DNA from: Rhodospirillaceae bacterium
GTDB lineage: Bacteria; Pseudomonadota; Alphaproteobacteria; GCA-2731375
Reading direction: 5' to 3'
Length of the DNA stretch: 64,000 nt
NCBI GenBank assembly: GCA_018701215.1
Contig: JABIWH010000018.1
Span: 1-64,000, forward strand
Positions 34,608-43,658 of the stretch are shown piece after piece; the first letter of the stretch is position 1; each line of letters begins with the position of its first letter. Made by a program: the position numbers and the translations under genes. The notes beneath the pieces are model-generated. The model saw only the letters and a list, made by a program, of their open reading frames with translations, was not told where the DNA came from and did not search any database.

Positions 34608-36083
34608 TCAGGCCGCATGGGCGATCTCCAGCATATGGTCGAGGTCCAGGTTGGCTTCCAGATGCACGGCCAGATCATCCAGCGTTCTGTCGATCAAGGC
34701 ATCGTGATTGACGCCGCTCTGCCGCCGCGCGCGCAGCGATGACAGATAGGCATGGCGAAAGCCATCGGACTGCATCAGGCCATGCAAATAACAGCCTTCA
34801 ACCCGGCCATCGGCACTGCGCGCACCATCCGCCGCGCCAGCAATTTCCAGAAAAGGCCGGGCCCGGTCCGGGCCTTCGCTAAGGCCCAGATGAATTTCAT
34901 AGCCGTGCAAAGCCTTGCCGCTCTCCACATGTTTGCCGGCCCGCTCGCCCAGGCTTTTCTCTGGCGAGAGCACGGTTTCAATATCCAGCAGGCCCAGACC
35001 CTCCGCCTCCCGCACGCTGCCTTCGATGCCGTCGGGGTCGGCGACGGTCCTGCCCAGCATCTGGTAGCCGCCGCAGATGCCCAGGATGCGGCCGCCGCGC
35101 CGGTGATGGGACAGAATATCGACATCCCAGCCCTGACGCCGCAGAAAGGCCAGATCGGCGATGGTCGCCTTGCTGCCGGGCAGTAGGATCAGGTCCGCAT
35201 CGACCGGGATAACCTCGCCAGGCGCGACAGTCCGCACCTCCACATCCGGTTCCGCGTTCAAAGGATCCAGATCATCGAAATTGGCGATGCGCGACAGTTT
35301 CGGCACCGCGATCAGAATGGCGCCGCCACCAGGTGTGTTTGGGGATATGGCTGGTTTGTCCAGGGCCACAGCGTCTTCCGCCGGCAGATGCACCGCGTCC
35401 GAAAAATACGGCGCGATACCTAAAGAGGCCCAGCCCGTGCGTGACGTGATTTCCTCCAGCCCCGTATGGAACAGTGAAACATCACCACGGAATTTGTTGA
35501 TGATATAGCCCTTGATGCGGGCGCGGGCATCAGCGTCGATCACCGCATGGGTGCCGACAAGGCTGGCAATGACCCCGCCCCGGTCAATATCCGCGACCAA
35601 GATCACCGGCACCTGGGCGGCGGCGGCGAAACCCATATTGGCGATATCTCGGCCCGGCAGATTGATTTCCGCCGGACTGCCTGCCCCTTCGACCAGGACC
35701 AGATCGGCCCTGGCTGCGTTGATCTGGTAACTCTCCAGCACCTCGTCCAGCAAACCGGCCTTTTGGTGCTGATACTCCCGCGCATTGGCAGTACCGCGCA
35801 CCTGGCCGCGCACGATAATTTGGGCGCCAATATCGCTCTGCGGCTTCAACAGTACGGGGTTCATATGCACGCTGGGCGCAACGCGGGCAGCCAGGGCCTG
35901 CAAATGCTGGGCCCGCCCGATCTCGCCGCCGTCGCCCGCAATGGCCGCGTTGTTGGACATGTTCTGCGGCTTGAACGGCCGCACCGCCAGGCCCCGGTTG
36001 GCATAGGCCCGCGCCAAACCCGCGACCATGAGCGATTTGCCCACGTCGGATCCGGTGCCTTGAAACATGAGAGCCTTGGTCAT
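34608..36083 (-). CDS. cobQ: cobyric acid synthase
   Basis: A 491-residue ATP-dependent amidotransferase that amidates the b, d, e and g side chains of adenosylcobyrinate diamide. The N-terminal dethiobiotin-synthetase-like domain starts KALMFQGTGSDVGKSLMVAGLAR and continues RPFKPQNMSNNAA. The C-terminal glutaminase-like domain has ILGICGGYQMLG with the nucleophilic Cys, and a late GCYLHGLMQSDGFR. It follows cobO by 8 bases and is the last gene of the riboswitch-controlled operon. Confidence 0.95.
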   Translation of the reverse strand: MTKALMFQGTGSDVGKSLMVAGLARAYANRGLAVRPFKPQNMSNNAAIAGDGGEIGRAQHLQALAARVAPSVHMNPVLLKPQSDIGAQIIVRGQVRGTANAREYQHQKAGLLDEVLESYQINAARADLVLVEGAGSPAEINLPGRDIANMGFAAAAQVPVILVADIDRGGVIASLVGTHAVIDADARARIKGYIINKFRGDVSLFHTGLEEITSRTGWASLGIAPYFSDAVHLPAEDAVALDKPAISPNTPGGGAILIAVPKLSRIANFDDLDPLNAEPDVEVRTVAPGEVIPVDADLILLPGSKATIADLAFLRRQGWDVDILSHHRRGGRILGICGGYQMLGRTVADPDGIEGSVREAEGLGLLDIETVLSPEKSLGERAGKHVESGKALHGYEIHLGLSEGPDRARPFLEIAGAADGARSADGRVEGCYLHGLMQSDGFRHAYLSSLRARRQSGVNHDALIDRTLDDLAVHLEANLDLDHMLEIAHAA

Positions 36084-36091
36084 GGCGGTGC

Positions 36092-36712
36092 CTAGAACTC
36101 GATGCCTTTTTGGGCCTTTACGCCGGAGCGGAAGGGATGTTTTATCTGGGTCATTTCGGTGACCAGGTCGGCGATCTCGATCAATTCATCCTTGGCATTT
36201 CGGCCCGTGACAATGACGTGCAGGTCCTCGGGCTTGTTGGCCAGGGTCTCGATAATTTCCTCCAGGGGCAGGTTGTCATAGCGCAGAACGATGTTCAGCT
36301 CGTCCAGCAGGATCATATCGAATTCCGGGTTCGGCCCGCGCGAGGCCTCGATCATCTGCTTGGATTTCTCCCAAGCCTTGCGCGCGGCGGCAATGTCGCG
36401 GGCCTTGTCCTGGGTTTCCCAGCTGAAGCCTTCGCCCATGGCGTGGATCTCGATCTGCTCGGGGAAATGCTCCAGAATATCACGCTCCCCGGTCTCCCAC
36501 TTGCCCTTGACGAACTGGATCACGCCGACCCGCATGCCGTTGCCCATGGCGCGCACCACTAGACCGAAGGCGGCGGTGGACTTGCCCTTACCCTTGCCCG
36601 TGTGGACGATCAACAGGCCCTTTTCGATGGTCTTCGACGCCAGCATTTTTTCCCGGGCGCGCTTTTTGTTGGCGGCCTTTTCGTTGGCGCGGGCGTATTG
36701 GTCATCACTCAT
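36092..36712 (-). CDS. cobO: cob(I)yrinic acid a,c-diamide adenosyltransferase
   Basis: A 206-residue CobO/CobA-type adenosyltransferase. A basic N-terminal arm (residues 1-35) precedes the P-loop HTGKGKGKSTAAFG. VIQFVKGKWETGE and the late DELNIVLRYDNLP are typical. It attaches the 5'-deoxyadenosyl group to cobalt. ATG 36712 overlaps the cobN TGA by 4 bases and supersedes the longer frame to 36796, which lies in cobN. Confidence 0.95.
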   Translation of the reverse strand: MSDDQYARANEKAANKKRAREKMLASKTIEKGLLIVHTGKGKGKSTAAFGLVVRAMGNGMRVGVIQFVKGKWETGERDILEHFPEQIEIHAMGEGFSWETQDKARDIAAARKAWEKSKQMIEASRGPNPEFDMILLDELNIVLRYDNLPLEEIIETLANKPEDLHVIVTGRNAKDELIEIADLVTEMTQIKHPFRSGVKAQKGIEF

Positions 36713-39700
36713 TGTTGCTCTCCCATAGTCACCGATTGATTGGCCGCGATCAGATCGCGCAGGGCATCCGGCGTCGAATTGGACCGGGTCTGCCACAGGC
36801 CGCGTTCCAGCGCTTCCGCCAGCCGCTCCGCCATTTCCTTTAAAGCGGCAGGATTGTTTTGGCGCAGAAACTCCAGCACCTCGTCGTTATTCAAATAGGC
36901 CTCGTAGACCGCATCGAAATGATGGTCGGAAACCACCCGCGCCGTGGCCGCGAAGGCAAACAGGTAATCCACCGTTGCCGCCATCTCGAAGGCGCCTTTG
37001 TAACCATGGCGCATGACGCCGGAAATCCATTTCGGATTGACCACCCTGGATCTGACCACGCGGCCGATTTCATCTTCCAGGCTGCGGATTTTCGGCGCGA
37101 AGGGCCGGCTGTGATCGTTGTGATAGATCGCCGGCTGGGCGCCTGAGTAATGCCGCACGGCAGCGGTCAGGCCGCCTTCGAACTGGTAATAGTCATCCGA
37201 ATCCAGCAGGTCATGCTCACGGTTGTCCTGGTTCTGCACCACGCCTTGGGTGGAGGACAGCAAGGACTGGAATTGGCCATGCGCGGGCCGGCCGGATTTC
37301 TTGCCGCCATAGGCATAACCGCCCCAGGCCAGGTAGGCGCGGGCCAGATCGCCGTCATCTTGCCAGCCCCGCTCATCCATCAAGGCCTGCAATCCGGCGC
37401 CATAGGCCCCCGGTTTAGAGCCAAAAACGCGGGCGGCGGCCAGATGTTCCGCATCTTCTGGGTCATGGCCGGCCTGGCGCAGGCGTACGGCGTCCGTGCG
37501 GGCGCGGGCCGCCAATGGATTGTCGCGCTCGCTCTCATCCAGGGCGGCGACGTCCCGGGCCGCACTGTCGAACAGGTCGATCTGGGTGGGAAAGGCATCG
37601 CGGAAAAAGCCCGATATACGCAGGGTCACGTCCACCCGGGGCCGGTCCAGCATATGGATCGGCAGGATGTCAAAGCCGATGACCCGGCGGGAGGCCGGTT
37701 CCCATTTTGGCTGTACCCCCATCAGGGCCAATGCCTGGGCGATGTCATCGCCGCCCGTGCGCATGTTGGCGGTGCCCCAGGCGCTGATCGCCAGGTGTTT
37801 CGGCCATTCGCCGTGGCTCTGGCGATATTCGTCCAGCAACAGGTTGGCGGATTTCCAGCCCAGCTGCCAGGCGGCGGGGGTGGGCACAGTGCGGCTGTCC
37901 ACGGAATAGAAATTCCGCCCCGTGGGCAACACGTCCAAGCGTCCCCGCGTTGGTGCGCCGGACGGTCCCGGTTCGACGAACCTGCCGTCCAGGCCTTGTA
38001 TCAAGGCGGATATTTCGGCCGCGCCACAGGCATCCACGGTGGGCCCGACGTCGTCCCTGATCGCGTCGAGCACGGCGCGGGTCGCGGTCCATTCCGGCTG
38101 CGCCAAAGTCGTACCGTCAACCAGGTCCGCGGCCAGTTCCTCCAAACGTTCCACGGTGTCGCCATGACTGCGCCACGCCGCCCCGCCCTCCAGCACGGCC
38201 GGTTTTGCGCCGTTCCAGACATCGCCCAAGGTGCTATCCAGGGGATCGAAGGCAAGCTTCAGATCATCGGCCAGCGCTCTGATCAATGATGCATCACGGG
38301 GCTCGCCGCCTTGCCGGGGTAGCCGGGTCAGGGCCACCAACAGATCCCGGCGTAGGCGGCCTTCCAATGGTTGGCCCAGAATATGCAGGCCGTCGCGGAT
38401 CTGCATTTCCTTCAAATCACAGAGGTAATTATCCAACTTGGCCAGGGCGGCCGCCTCGTCATCCGCTTCGGCGATGCCGGCATCCTTGTCCAGGCCAATA
38501 TCGCGGGTCAGCGCCAGGATCTGTCCGCGCAACAGGTTCAGGCGGCGCGGATCCAGCCCGGCGGCCTCGTAGAATTCATCGACCAAAAGTTCCAATTCCG
38601 CCAGGGGGCCGTAGCTTTCCGCCCGCGTCAGCGGTGGGGTCAAATGGTCCACGATCACCGCCTGGGCCCGCCGTTTGGCCTGGGTGCCCTCGCCTGGATC
38701 GTTGACAATGAAGGGATAGAGATGCGGCAAAGGCCCGAATACAGCCTCCGGGAAGCAGCTGTCGGAAAGTGCCAGTGACTTGCCCGGCAGCCATTCCAGA
38801 TTACCATGCTTGCCCATGTGAATGATGGCTTGGGCCTGAAAACCCTGCCGCAGCCAACCATAGAAGGCCAGATAACCATGGGGTGGTACCAGATCGGGAT
38901 CGTGATAGCTCGACTTGGGATCGATGTTGTAACCCCTGGCCGGTTGCAGCCCGATCACCACATTGCCTTGGGTGAAGGCCGGCAGGACGAAATCATCGCC
39001 AACTACGAAGGGGTCTTCTTCGGGCGCTCCCCAGCGCGTGATAACTTGCGCCCGCACCGCCTCGGGCAGAGCGTCGAAGAAGCTTTGATAATCGGCCAGG
39101 GCAAAGGTAATGCCTCCCGAACGGCTGGCGCGGTCCTTCAGGTTGTTGGTTGGCCCGGCGGCCAGCTTGCGGATCAGATCATCGCCCTTGCCCGGCAGCT
39201 CGCCCACGCCATAGCCCTGATCCGCCAGGGCCTCCAGCAGGTTCAGGGCCGAGGCGGGGGAATCCAACCCGACGCCGTTGCCCATGCGGCCGTCCTTGTT
39301 GGGGTAATTGGCGAAGATCAGGCCTAGACGCCGCTCCGCCGGCGGCGTGGCCGCCAGCGCCAGCCAGTTGGCGGCCAGTTGGCAGACGAAATCAATACGG
39401 TCGGGCACGCCCTGGTAGGCGATCACCGGCAGCTGCGTGGTTTCATCAAAGCGCGCCTCCGCCTTGAAAGAGACGGCGCGGGAGATGATGCGGCCATCAA
39501 CCTCCGGCAGGGCCACGTTCATGGCGATGTCGCGGGCGCTCAAGCCATTGAGGTTATTCCGCCAATCATCCTCGTTGCCGCCCGCGAAAATCATCTGGAT
39601 GACTGGCACACCGGGCCGCTCCAGGGGCGAATCCGACCGTGCGCCGTTGGGTTTGGAGACGGCGAAACCCGTGGCGTTGAGGATCACGCCGGGTGGTTCC

Positions 39701-40470
39701 TCGGCAAAAATAGAGTTTACGGTTTCCGCCGATACGGCTTCTTTCAGGGAGGCGACGAAGACCGGCAGGGGGTTCAGGCCCCTTTCGCGCAAGCTTTGGA
39801 TGACGCCATCCACGGGGTCCAGGTTGCCGGCCTGGTATAGCGCCCGATAGAACGTTACCGCGGCCACCGGCGCGCCGGGTTGCCAATGCTGGCGTAGATC
39901 ATCCAAGGAAAGATTGCCCGTGCCAGGCCAGTACAGGCCCGCCCGTAACAAGGGCGCCGGTTGCCGCCATTCCGTCGGTTGACCCAACAGATCGGCGGCA
40001 TAGGCCAGCAGATTGCCGCCGTTGTCCGGACCGCCATGGACAAAATACTGCCACAGGCGGTGACAGCTCTCCGCCGGCAGGGTCGAGAGGCCATGCAGTT
40101 CCGCATCGGGCTGATCGTCGCCAGGAATAATCGCCAGGGCGATGTTGTCCCGCCGGCAGCATTCCACCACCTGTTCCACGCCATAGGGCCAGTAATTCAC
40201 GCCACCCAGCAGGCGGACGATCACTAGCTTGGCCGCGCCGACAATATCGCCGACATAAAGATCGACGGACATGTTGTGGCTCAGGTTCATCAGGTTGGCT
40301 AGGCGCAGACTTGGCAGACTGGGTGCGTTCGAATCCCGCCGCGCCGCCGCCAGCATCTGTAAATCAGTATCCGCCGCCGACAGGATGACGATGTCACCGG
40401 GGCTTTGGCCCAGATCGACCGCCTCCGCGCCATCGGAGATTCCACCCGGTTTAGCTGCGAGCAAATGCAT
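36709..40470 (-). CDS. cobN: cobaltochelatase subunit CobN
   Basis: A 1253-residue large subunit of the ATP-dependent, late cobalt-insertion chelatase that acts with CobS and CobT on hydrogenobyrinate a,c-diamide. Characteristic stretches include IHMGKHGNLEWLPGKS (porphyrin-binding core also found in BchH), NPKWISGVMRHGYKGAFEMAATVDYLFAF and RGRLDVLPTGRNFYSVDSRTVPT. Length is normal. cobS and cobT are not in this window. It lies between cobW (7-base gap) and cobO (4-base overlap). Confidence 0.95.
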   Translation of the reverse strand: MHLLAAKPGGISDGAEAVDLGQSPGDIVILSAADTDLQMLAAARRDSNAPSLPSLRLANLMNLSHNMSVDLYVGDIVGAAKLVIVRLLGGVNYWPYGVEQVVECCRRDNIALAIIPGDDQPDAELHGLSTLPAESCHRLWQYFVHGGPDNGGNLLAYAADLLGQPTEWRQPAPLLRAGLYWPGTGNLSLDDLRQHWQPGAPVAAVTFYRALYQAGNLDPVDGVIQSLRERGLNPLPVFVASLKEAVSAETVNSIFAEEPPGVILNATGFAVSKPNGARSDSPLERPGVPVIQMIFAGGNEDDWRNNLNGLSARDIAMNVALPEVDGRIISRAVSFKAEARFDETTQLPVIAYQGVPDRIDFVCQLAANWLALAATPPAERRLGLIFANYPNKDGRMGNGVGLDSPASALNLLEALADQGYGVGELPGKGDDLIRKLAAGPTNNLKDRASRSGGITFALADYQSFFDALPEAVRAQVITRWGAPEEDPFVVGDDFVLPAFTQGNVVIGLQPARGYNIDPKSSYHDPDLVPPHGYLAFYGWLRQGFQAQAIIHMGKHGNLEWLPGKSLALSDSCFPEAVFGPLPHLYPFIVNDPGEGTQAKRRAQAVIVDHLTPPLTRAESYGPLAELELLVDEFYEAAGLDPRRLNLLRGQILALTRDIGLDKDAGIAEADDEAAALAKLDNYLCDLKEMQIRDGLHILGQPLEGRLRRDLLVALTRLPRQGGEPRDASLIRALADDLKLAFDPLDSTLGDVWNGAKPAVLEGGAAWRSHGDTVERLEELAADLVDGTTLAQPEWTATRAVLDAIRDDVGPTVDACGAAEISALIQGLDGRFVEPGPSGAPTRGRLDVLPTGRNFYSVDSRTVPTPAAWQLGWKSANLLLDEYRQSHGEWPKHLAISAWGTANMRTGGDDIAQALALMGVQPKWEPASRRVIGFDILPIHMLDRPRVDVTLRISGFFRDAFPTQIDLFDSAARDVAALDESERDNPLAARARTDAVRLRQAGHDPEDAEHLAAARVFGSKPGAYGAGLQALMDERGWQDDGDLARAYLAWGGYAYGGKKSGRPAHGQFQSLLSSTQGVVQNQDNREHDLLDSDDYYQFEGGLTAAVRHYSGAQPAIYHNDHSRPFAPKIRSLEDEIGRVVRSRVVNPKWISGVMRHGYKGAFEMAATVDYLFAFAATARVVSDHHFDAVYEAYLNNDEVLEFLRQNNPAALKEMAERLAEALERGLWQTRSNSTPDALRDLIAANQSVTMGEQQ

Positions 40471-40477
40471 CGCTGGT

Positions 40478-41512
40478 TCAGTCCACGATCATGGCGCGGA
40501 TGGCTGCCTCGTCCAGACCGTGCAGGCCGATCACCACGAGCTGGGAGGCGCGCGCCTCGCCCTGGCGCCAATCGCGGTCGTAATAGTGCTGATAACGGTC
40601 GCCAACGCCTTGTACCAACAGGCGCATATCCTTGCCTGCAACGGCGATAAAACCCTTCATACGCAAGACATCGTGGGCGGCGGCGGCTTGGCGTAGCTTG
40701 GCGACCAGCGCCTCCGCCTCGGCCACGGCATCGAATGTCACCACGAAACTGTCGAAATCGTCGTGTTCGTGGTCGTCCTCGTCATCATGGTGCGAAGGGC
40801 GGTTGTCCAGGTCGTCTTCCGCCGCGGCGTCCAGGCCCAACAGCGTATCGGCGGCAATGGCGCCGTGTTGCGCCGTCACCACACGGACGGATGGACGCAA
40901 GGCGGCTTGCAGTTCCTCGGCCACGCGGGCGCCTTCGTCCACCGCCAGCAGGTCGGATTTGTTCATCACGACCATGTCGGCGCAGGCTAGTTGATCGGTG
41001 AACAACTCCGCCAGCGGACTGTCGTGGTCCAACGCCTCGTCCGCCTGCCGTTGCGCCGCCACGGCGTCGGGATCATCGGCGAACAGACCGGCCGCGAAAG
41101 CCGGCCCATCGACCACGGCAACCACGCCATCGACGGTGATGCGGGTGCGGATCGCCGGCCAGTTGAAGGCTTTCAGCAATGGTTTCGGCAAAGCCAGGCC
41201 CGAGGTTTCGATAATGATGTGATCGATGCCGTCGGGCCGGTCCAGCAAGGCCTCCATGGTGGGCACGAAATCATCCGCCACGGTGCAGCAGATGCAGCCG
41301 TTGGCCAGTTCGACAATATCTTCTTCGGCGCAGTTTTCGGCACCGCAGGCCTTTAGGATATTGCCGTCGACCCCTATATCGCCGAATTCGTTGATGATCA
41401 GAGCCAGGCGCTTGCCATTGGCGGTCTGTAGCAGATGCCGGATCATCGAGGTCTTGCCGGCGCCCAGAAAGCCGGTGATCACGGTGGCGGGAATACGTTG
41501 CAAATTGCTCAT
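40478..41512 (-). CDS. cobW: CobW-family GTPase, cobalt chaperone
   Basis: A 344-residue G3E-family GTPase: Walker A GFLGAGKTSMIRHLL, the metal motif GCICCTV, ETSGLALPKPLL, NKSDLL, and a His/Asp-rich insertion (SHHDDEDDHEHDD, near residue 240) ahead of the CobW C-terminal domain. It is thought to deliver cobalt to CobN. ATG 41512 is preferred: AAGG lies 11 bases upstream and this ATG overlaps the stop of a short upstream ORF (ATGA). ATG 41521 or TTG 41548 remain possible. First main gene behind the cobalamin riboswitch. Confidence 0.92.
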   Translation of the reverse strand: MSNLQRIPATVITGFLGAGKTSMIRHLLQTANGKRLALIINEFGDIGVDGNILKACGAENCAEEDIVELANGCICCTVADDFVPTMEALLDRPDGIDHIIIETSGLALPKPLLKAFNWPAIRTRITVDGVVAVVDGPAFAAGLFADDPDAVAAQRQADEALDHDSPLAELFTDQLACADMVVMNKSDLLAVDEGARVAEELQAALRPSVRVVTAQHGAIAADTLLGLDAAAEDDLDNRPSHHDDEDDHEHDDFDSFVVTFDAVAEAEALVAKLRQAAAAHDVLRMKGFIAVAGKDMRLLVQGVGDRYQHYYDRDWRQGEARASQLVVIGLHGLDEAAIRAMIVD

Positions 41513-41583
41513 GGACGGCATGGCCTTAGCTGACGACGGCAGTGACAATGCTGCCGCGCTTGTGAATATGGGGAGGAATTCAT
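41509..41583 (-). CDS. short upstream ORF (24 aa) overlapping cobW
   Basis: Between the riboswitch and cobW an ATG at 41583 follows a strong GGAGGGAGGG ribosome site. It opens 24 codons (MNSSPYSQARQHCHC...) ending in a TGA that overlaps the cobW ATG at 41512. The peptide holds two His and three Cys in residues 12-22. The ribosome site is the best in this leader, so ribosomes probably load here and pass to cobW by coupling. Alternatively it is just the leader of a longer, differently started cobW. Not shown to be a real product. Confidence 0.4.
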   Translation of the reverse strand: MNSSPYSQARQHCHCRRQLRPCRP

Positions 41584-41635
41584 GGTGTAGCGCCCTCCCT
41601 CCGAGGATCGGTTACATAGGTTACAACGAGCCGCG

Positions 41636-41815
41636 CGCGTCTCCTGGCTTTGGGTCATCGGTCGCGGGGCCTTCCCGGCGGACACGCCGCCAGTGACAGT
41701 TTCCCGTTTCCTCGCCATTCACAGTTGCGGGGGCAGCGCCGGATTTTAGAGACCTTGCAGCCTTTCGGGACAAGGATGGAACACCGGCTTCCGCGCCACG
41801 GCGAGCGCAATCTAG
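41636..41815 (-). promoter_or_regulatory. cobalamin (B12) riboswitch
   Basis: On the minus strand the conserved pieces appear in order: GCCGGTGTTCC near 41790, the core GCGCTGCCCCCGCAACTGTG (about 41716-41735), GTCACTGG near 41695 and the closing AAGCCAGGAGAC (about 41639-41650). These are the signature boxes of AdoCbl riboswitches. It lies ahead of cobW and probably represses the cobW-cobN-cobO-cobQ operon when B12 is plentiful. Further upstream an 8-base-pair hairpin (41832-41858, GCGGCAAT/ATTGCCGC) lies in the shared region with the NicO gene; its role is unclear. Ends are approximate. Confidence 0.9.
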
Positions 41816-41927
41816 CACGCATGGTATCTTGGCGGCAATCGGCTAAAGGAATTGCCGCTGGCAAAACTTGGTGCGCCAGCGTAAAGCTAGATATTGTTCA
41901 GGTGCGCGTATTTTTTTGGATTTTCCG

Positions 41928-42644
41928 ATGACTACAATTCTTGCCATGGGTTTCCTGTTGGGGTTGCAACACGCCATGGAGGCCGATCACATCGCCGCCG
42001 TTGCGGCGCTGGCCGCCGGCAAGGGCCGCCTGCGCTGGATCATGCGTCATGGCCTGTTCTGGGGCTTGGGCCATGCCTTGGCACTCGGCGCTTTCGCGGC
42101 TGCCGTGATGCTGGCGCGGGGCAATATTCCGGCGGAGCTGAGCGCGGGTCTTGAGTTTGCCGTTGCCTGCATGTTGATCGCCCTGGGTACAATGGTGATT
42201 TGGCGCCTGGTACGGGAGCGGCTGCATTTTCATCTGCACCGCCACAGCGACGGCAAGCTGCATTTTCACGCCCATAGCCATGCCGGCGAGCAACAAATAC
42301 ACGACAAAAACAGGCATGATCACCAACATGACGGCAACAGCGTCCGGCGCAGTTTGGCCGTGGGCGTGATGCATGGGCTTGCCGGCTCCGCCGCGCTTAT
42401 CGCCCTTGCCGCGCCGGGACAATTTCTGGAGGGCATGGGGTTTATCTTTCTGTTCGGCGCCGGCTCTATTTTGGGCATGTTGGTGCTGTCCTCGGTCATT
42501 GCCTTGCCCTTGTTGTTGTCGGGCCGGCTGCTGACCGGCCTTGATCGCATCCTGCGGCTTGGTATTGGCATGGTCTCTATCGGTATTGGCTGTTTCTATG
42601 CCTACGCCGGGGCGCCCATGATGTTGGCCCTGCTACAGTCATGA
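41928..42644 (+). CDS. NicO-type cobalt/nickel transporter
   Basis: A 238-residue inner-membrane protein. Helix 1 holds the metal motif HAMEADH (HxxxxDH), the hallmark of the NiCoT/NicO superfamily. A long central loop (about residues 100-145) is rich in His, and the last helices carry a second conserved GLAGSAAL segment. The position between cobW and cobC points to cobalt uptake or efflux for B12 synthesis. ATG 41928 starts directly at helix 1; the longer frame is not similar to the family. The ribosome site is weak (GGA). Confidence 0.85.
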   Translation: MTTILAMGFLLGLQHAMEADHIAAVAALAAGKGRLRWIMRHGLFWGLGHALALGAFAAAVMLARGNIPAELSAGLEFAVACMLIALGTMVIWRLVRERLHFHLHRHSDGKLHFHAHSHAGEQQIHDKNRHDHQHDGNSVRRSLAVGVMHGLAGSAALIALAAPGQFLEGMGFIFLFGAGSILGMLVLSSVIALPLLLSGRLLTGLDRILRLGIGMVSIGIGCFYAYAGAPMMLALLQS

Positions 42645-42662
42645 TGCGGGCATGACACGGGC

Positions 42663-43658
42663 ATGAAACAGGGCCCAACAGGCTTGCCGCACGGCGGCGA
42701 ACCCCCCCAAGGTATATCGAAGGACGGCGTTGATTGGCTTGATCTGTCCACGGGCATCGCGCCATTTGCCTATCCGTTTACCCCGCCACCGGAGAGGGCC
42801 TGGCGCAACCTGCCCCGCCGGCTGGAAGAACAAACGTTGCTATCCGCCGCCGCCAGCTCTTTCGGCTTGGTCCGCCTGGATGATATTTGTCTTGGCCCCG
42901 GCTCTCAGGCGCTGTTGCAGCTGTTGCCCACGCTGTTGCCCGAGGGAGCCGCCGCCGTGCTGGCGCCAACCTATAACGAGCATGCCCACCGCTGGGCGCG
43001 CGCCGGCCATCGGGTCGAAGAGATATCGGTCCTTGCCGAGCTGCCGGCGCAATGCCGTTACCTCGTCGCGGTCAATCCAAACAATCCGACGGGCGAAGTG
43101 CAAGACCGCACGGCGCTGTCGGCGTTGGCGGAGAAAATGGCGGCGCGGGACGGCTATCTGATCGTGGACGAGGCCTTTTGCGACCTATTGCCTGATGCCA
43201 GTCTGGGGCGGGAGGCCGGGCGGCCCGGCCTGCTGGTGTTACGTTCATTCGGCAAGTTTTTCGGTCTGGCGGGTTTGCGTCTGGGATTTCTGCTGGGACC
43301 GGCGGCATTCATCGCCATGGCGCGGGAACGCATCGGGCCTTGGCCCGTGAACGGCCCGGCCCTGGCGATCGCGGCCCAGGCCTATGGCGATGCAGCCTGG
43401 ATCGCGGCCCACCGGCAGGCCTTGGCCCAGCAAGCCGCAAAGCTGCGACAGGTACTGGCGCGCCACGGCCGTATCATCGGCGGCACTGATTTATTTGTTC
43501 TGCTGCAAGCGGATAACAGCGCGGCGCTTCATGCCGGTTTGGCGGCGGCCCGCATCCACGTACGGGATTTCGCCGAACAGGGCGCATGGCTGCGCTTTGG
43601 GCTGCCGGGCGAGGAAACCGCCTGGAAGCGTTTCGAGGCCGCGCTGGCCCTTATCTGA
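42663..43658 (+). CDS. cobC: threonine-phosphate decarboxylase-like aminotransferase
   Basis: A 331-residue class I/II PLP enzyme of the CobC/CobD type. It opens HGGEPPQGISKDGVDWLDLSTGI, then VNPNNPTGE, VDEAFCDL and the Schiff-base lysine in RSFGKFFGLAGLRLGF. It makes (R)-1-amino-2-propanol phosphate from threonine phosphate, the partner substrate of CbiB. It follows the NicO gene by 18 bases. Its end overlaps the convergent ABC-transporter gene by 8 bases. Confidence 0.9.
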   Translation: MKQGPTGLPHGGEPPQGISKDGVDWLDLSTGIAPFAYPFTPPPERAWRNLPRRLEEQTLLSAAASSFGLVRLDDICLGPGSQALLQLLPTLLPEGAAAVLAPTYNEHAHRWARAGHRVEEISVLAELPAQCRYLVAVNPNNPTGEVQDRTALSALAEKMAARDGYLIVDEAFCDLLPDASLGREAGRPGLLVLRSFGKFFGLAGLRLGFLLGPAAFIAMARERIGPWPVNGPALAIAAQAYGDAAWIAAHRQALAQQAAKLRQVLARHGRIIGGTDLFVLLQADNSAALHAGLAAARIHVRDFAEQGAWLRFGLPGEETAWKRFEAALALI

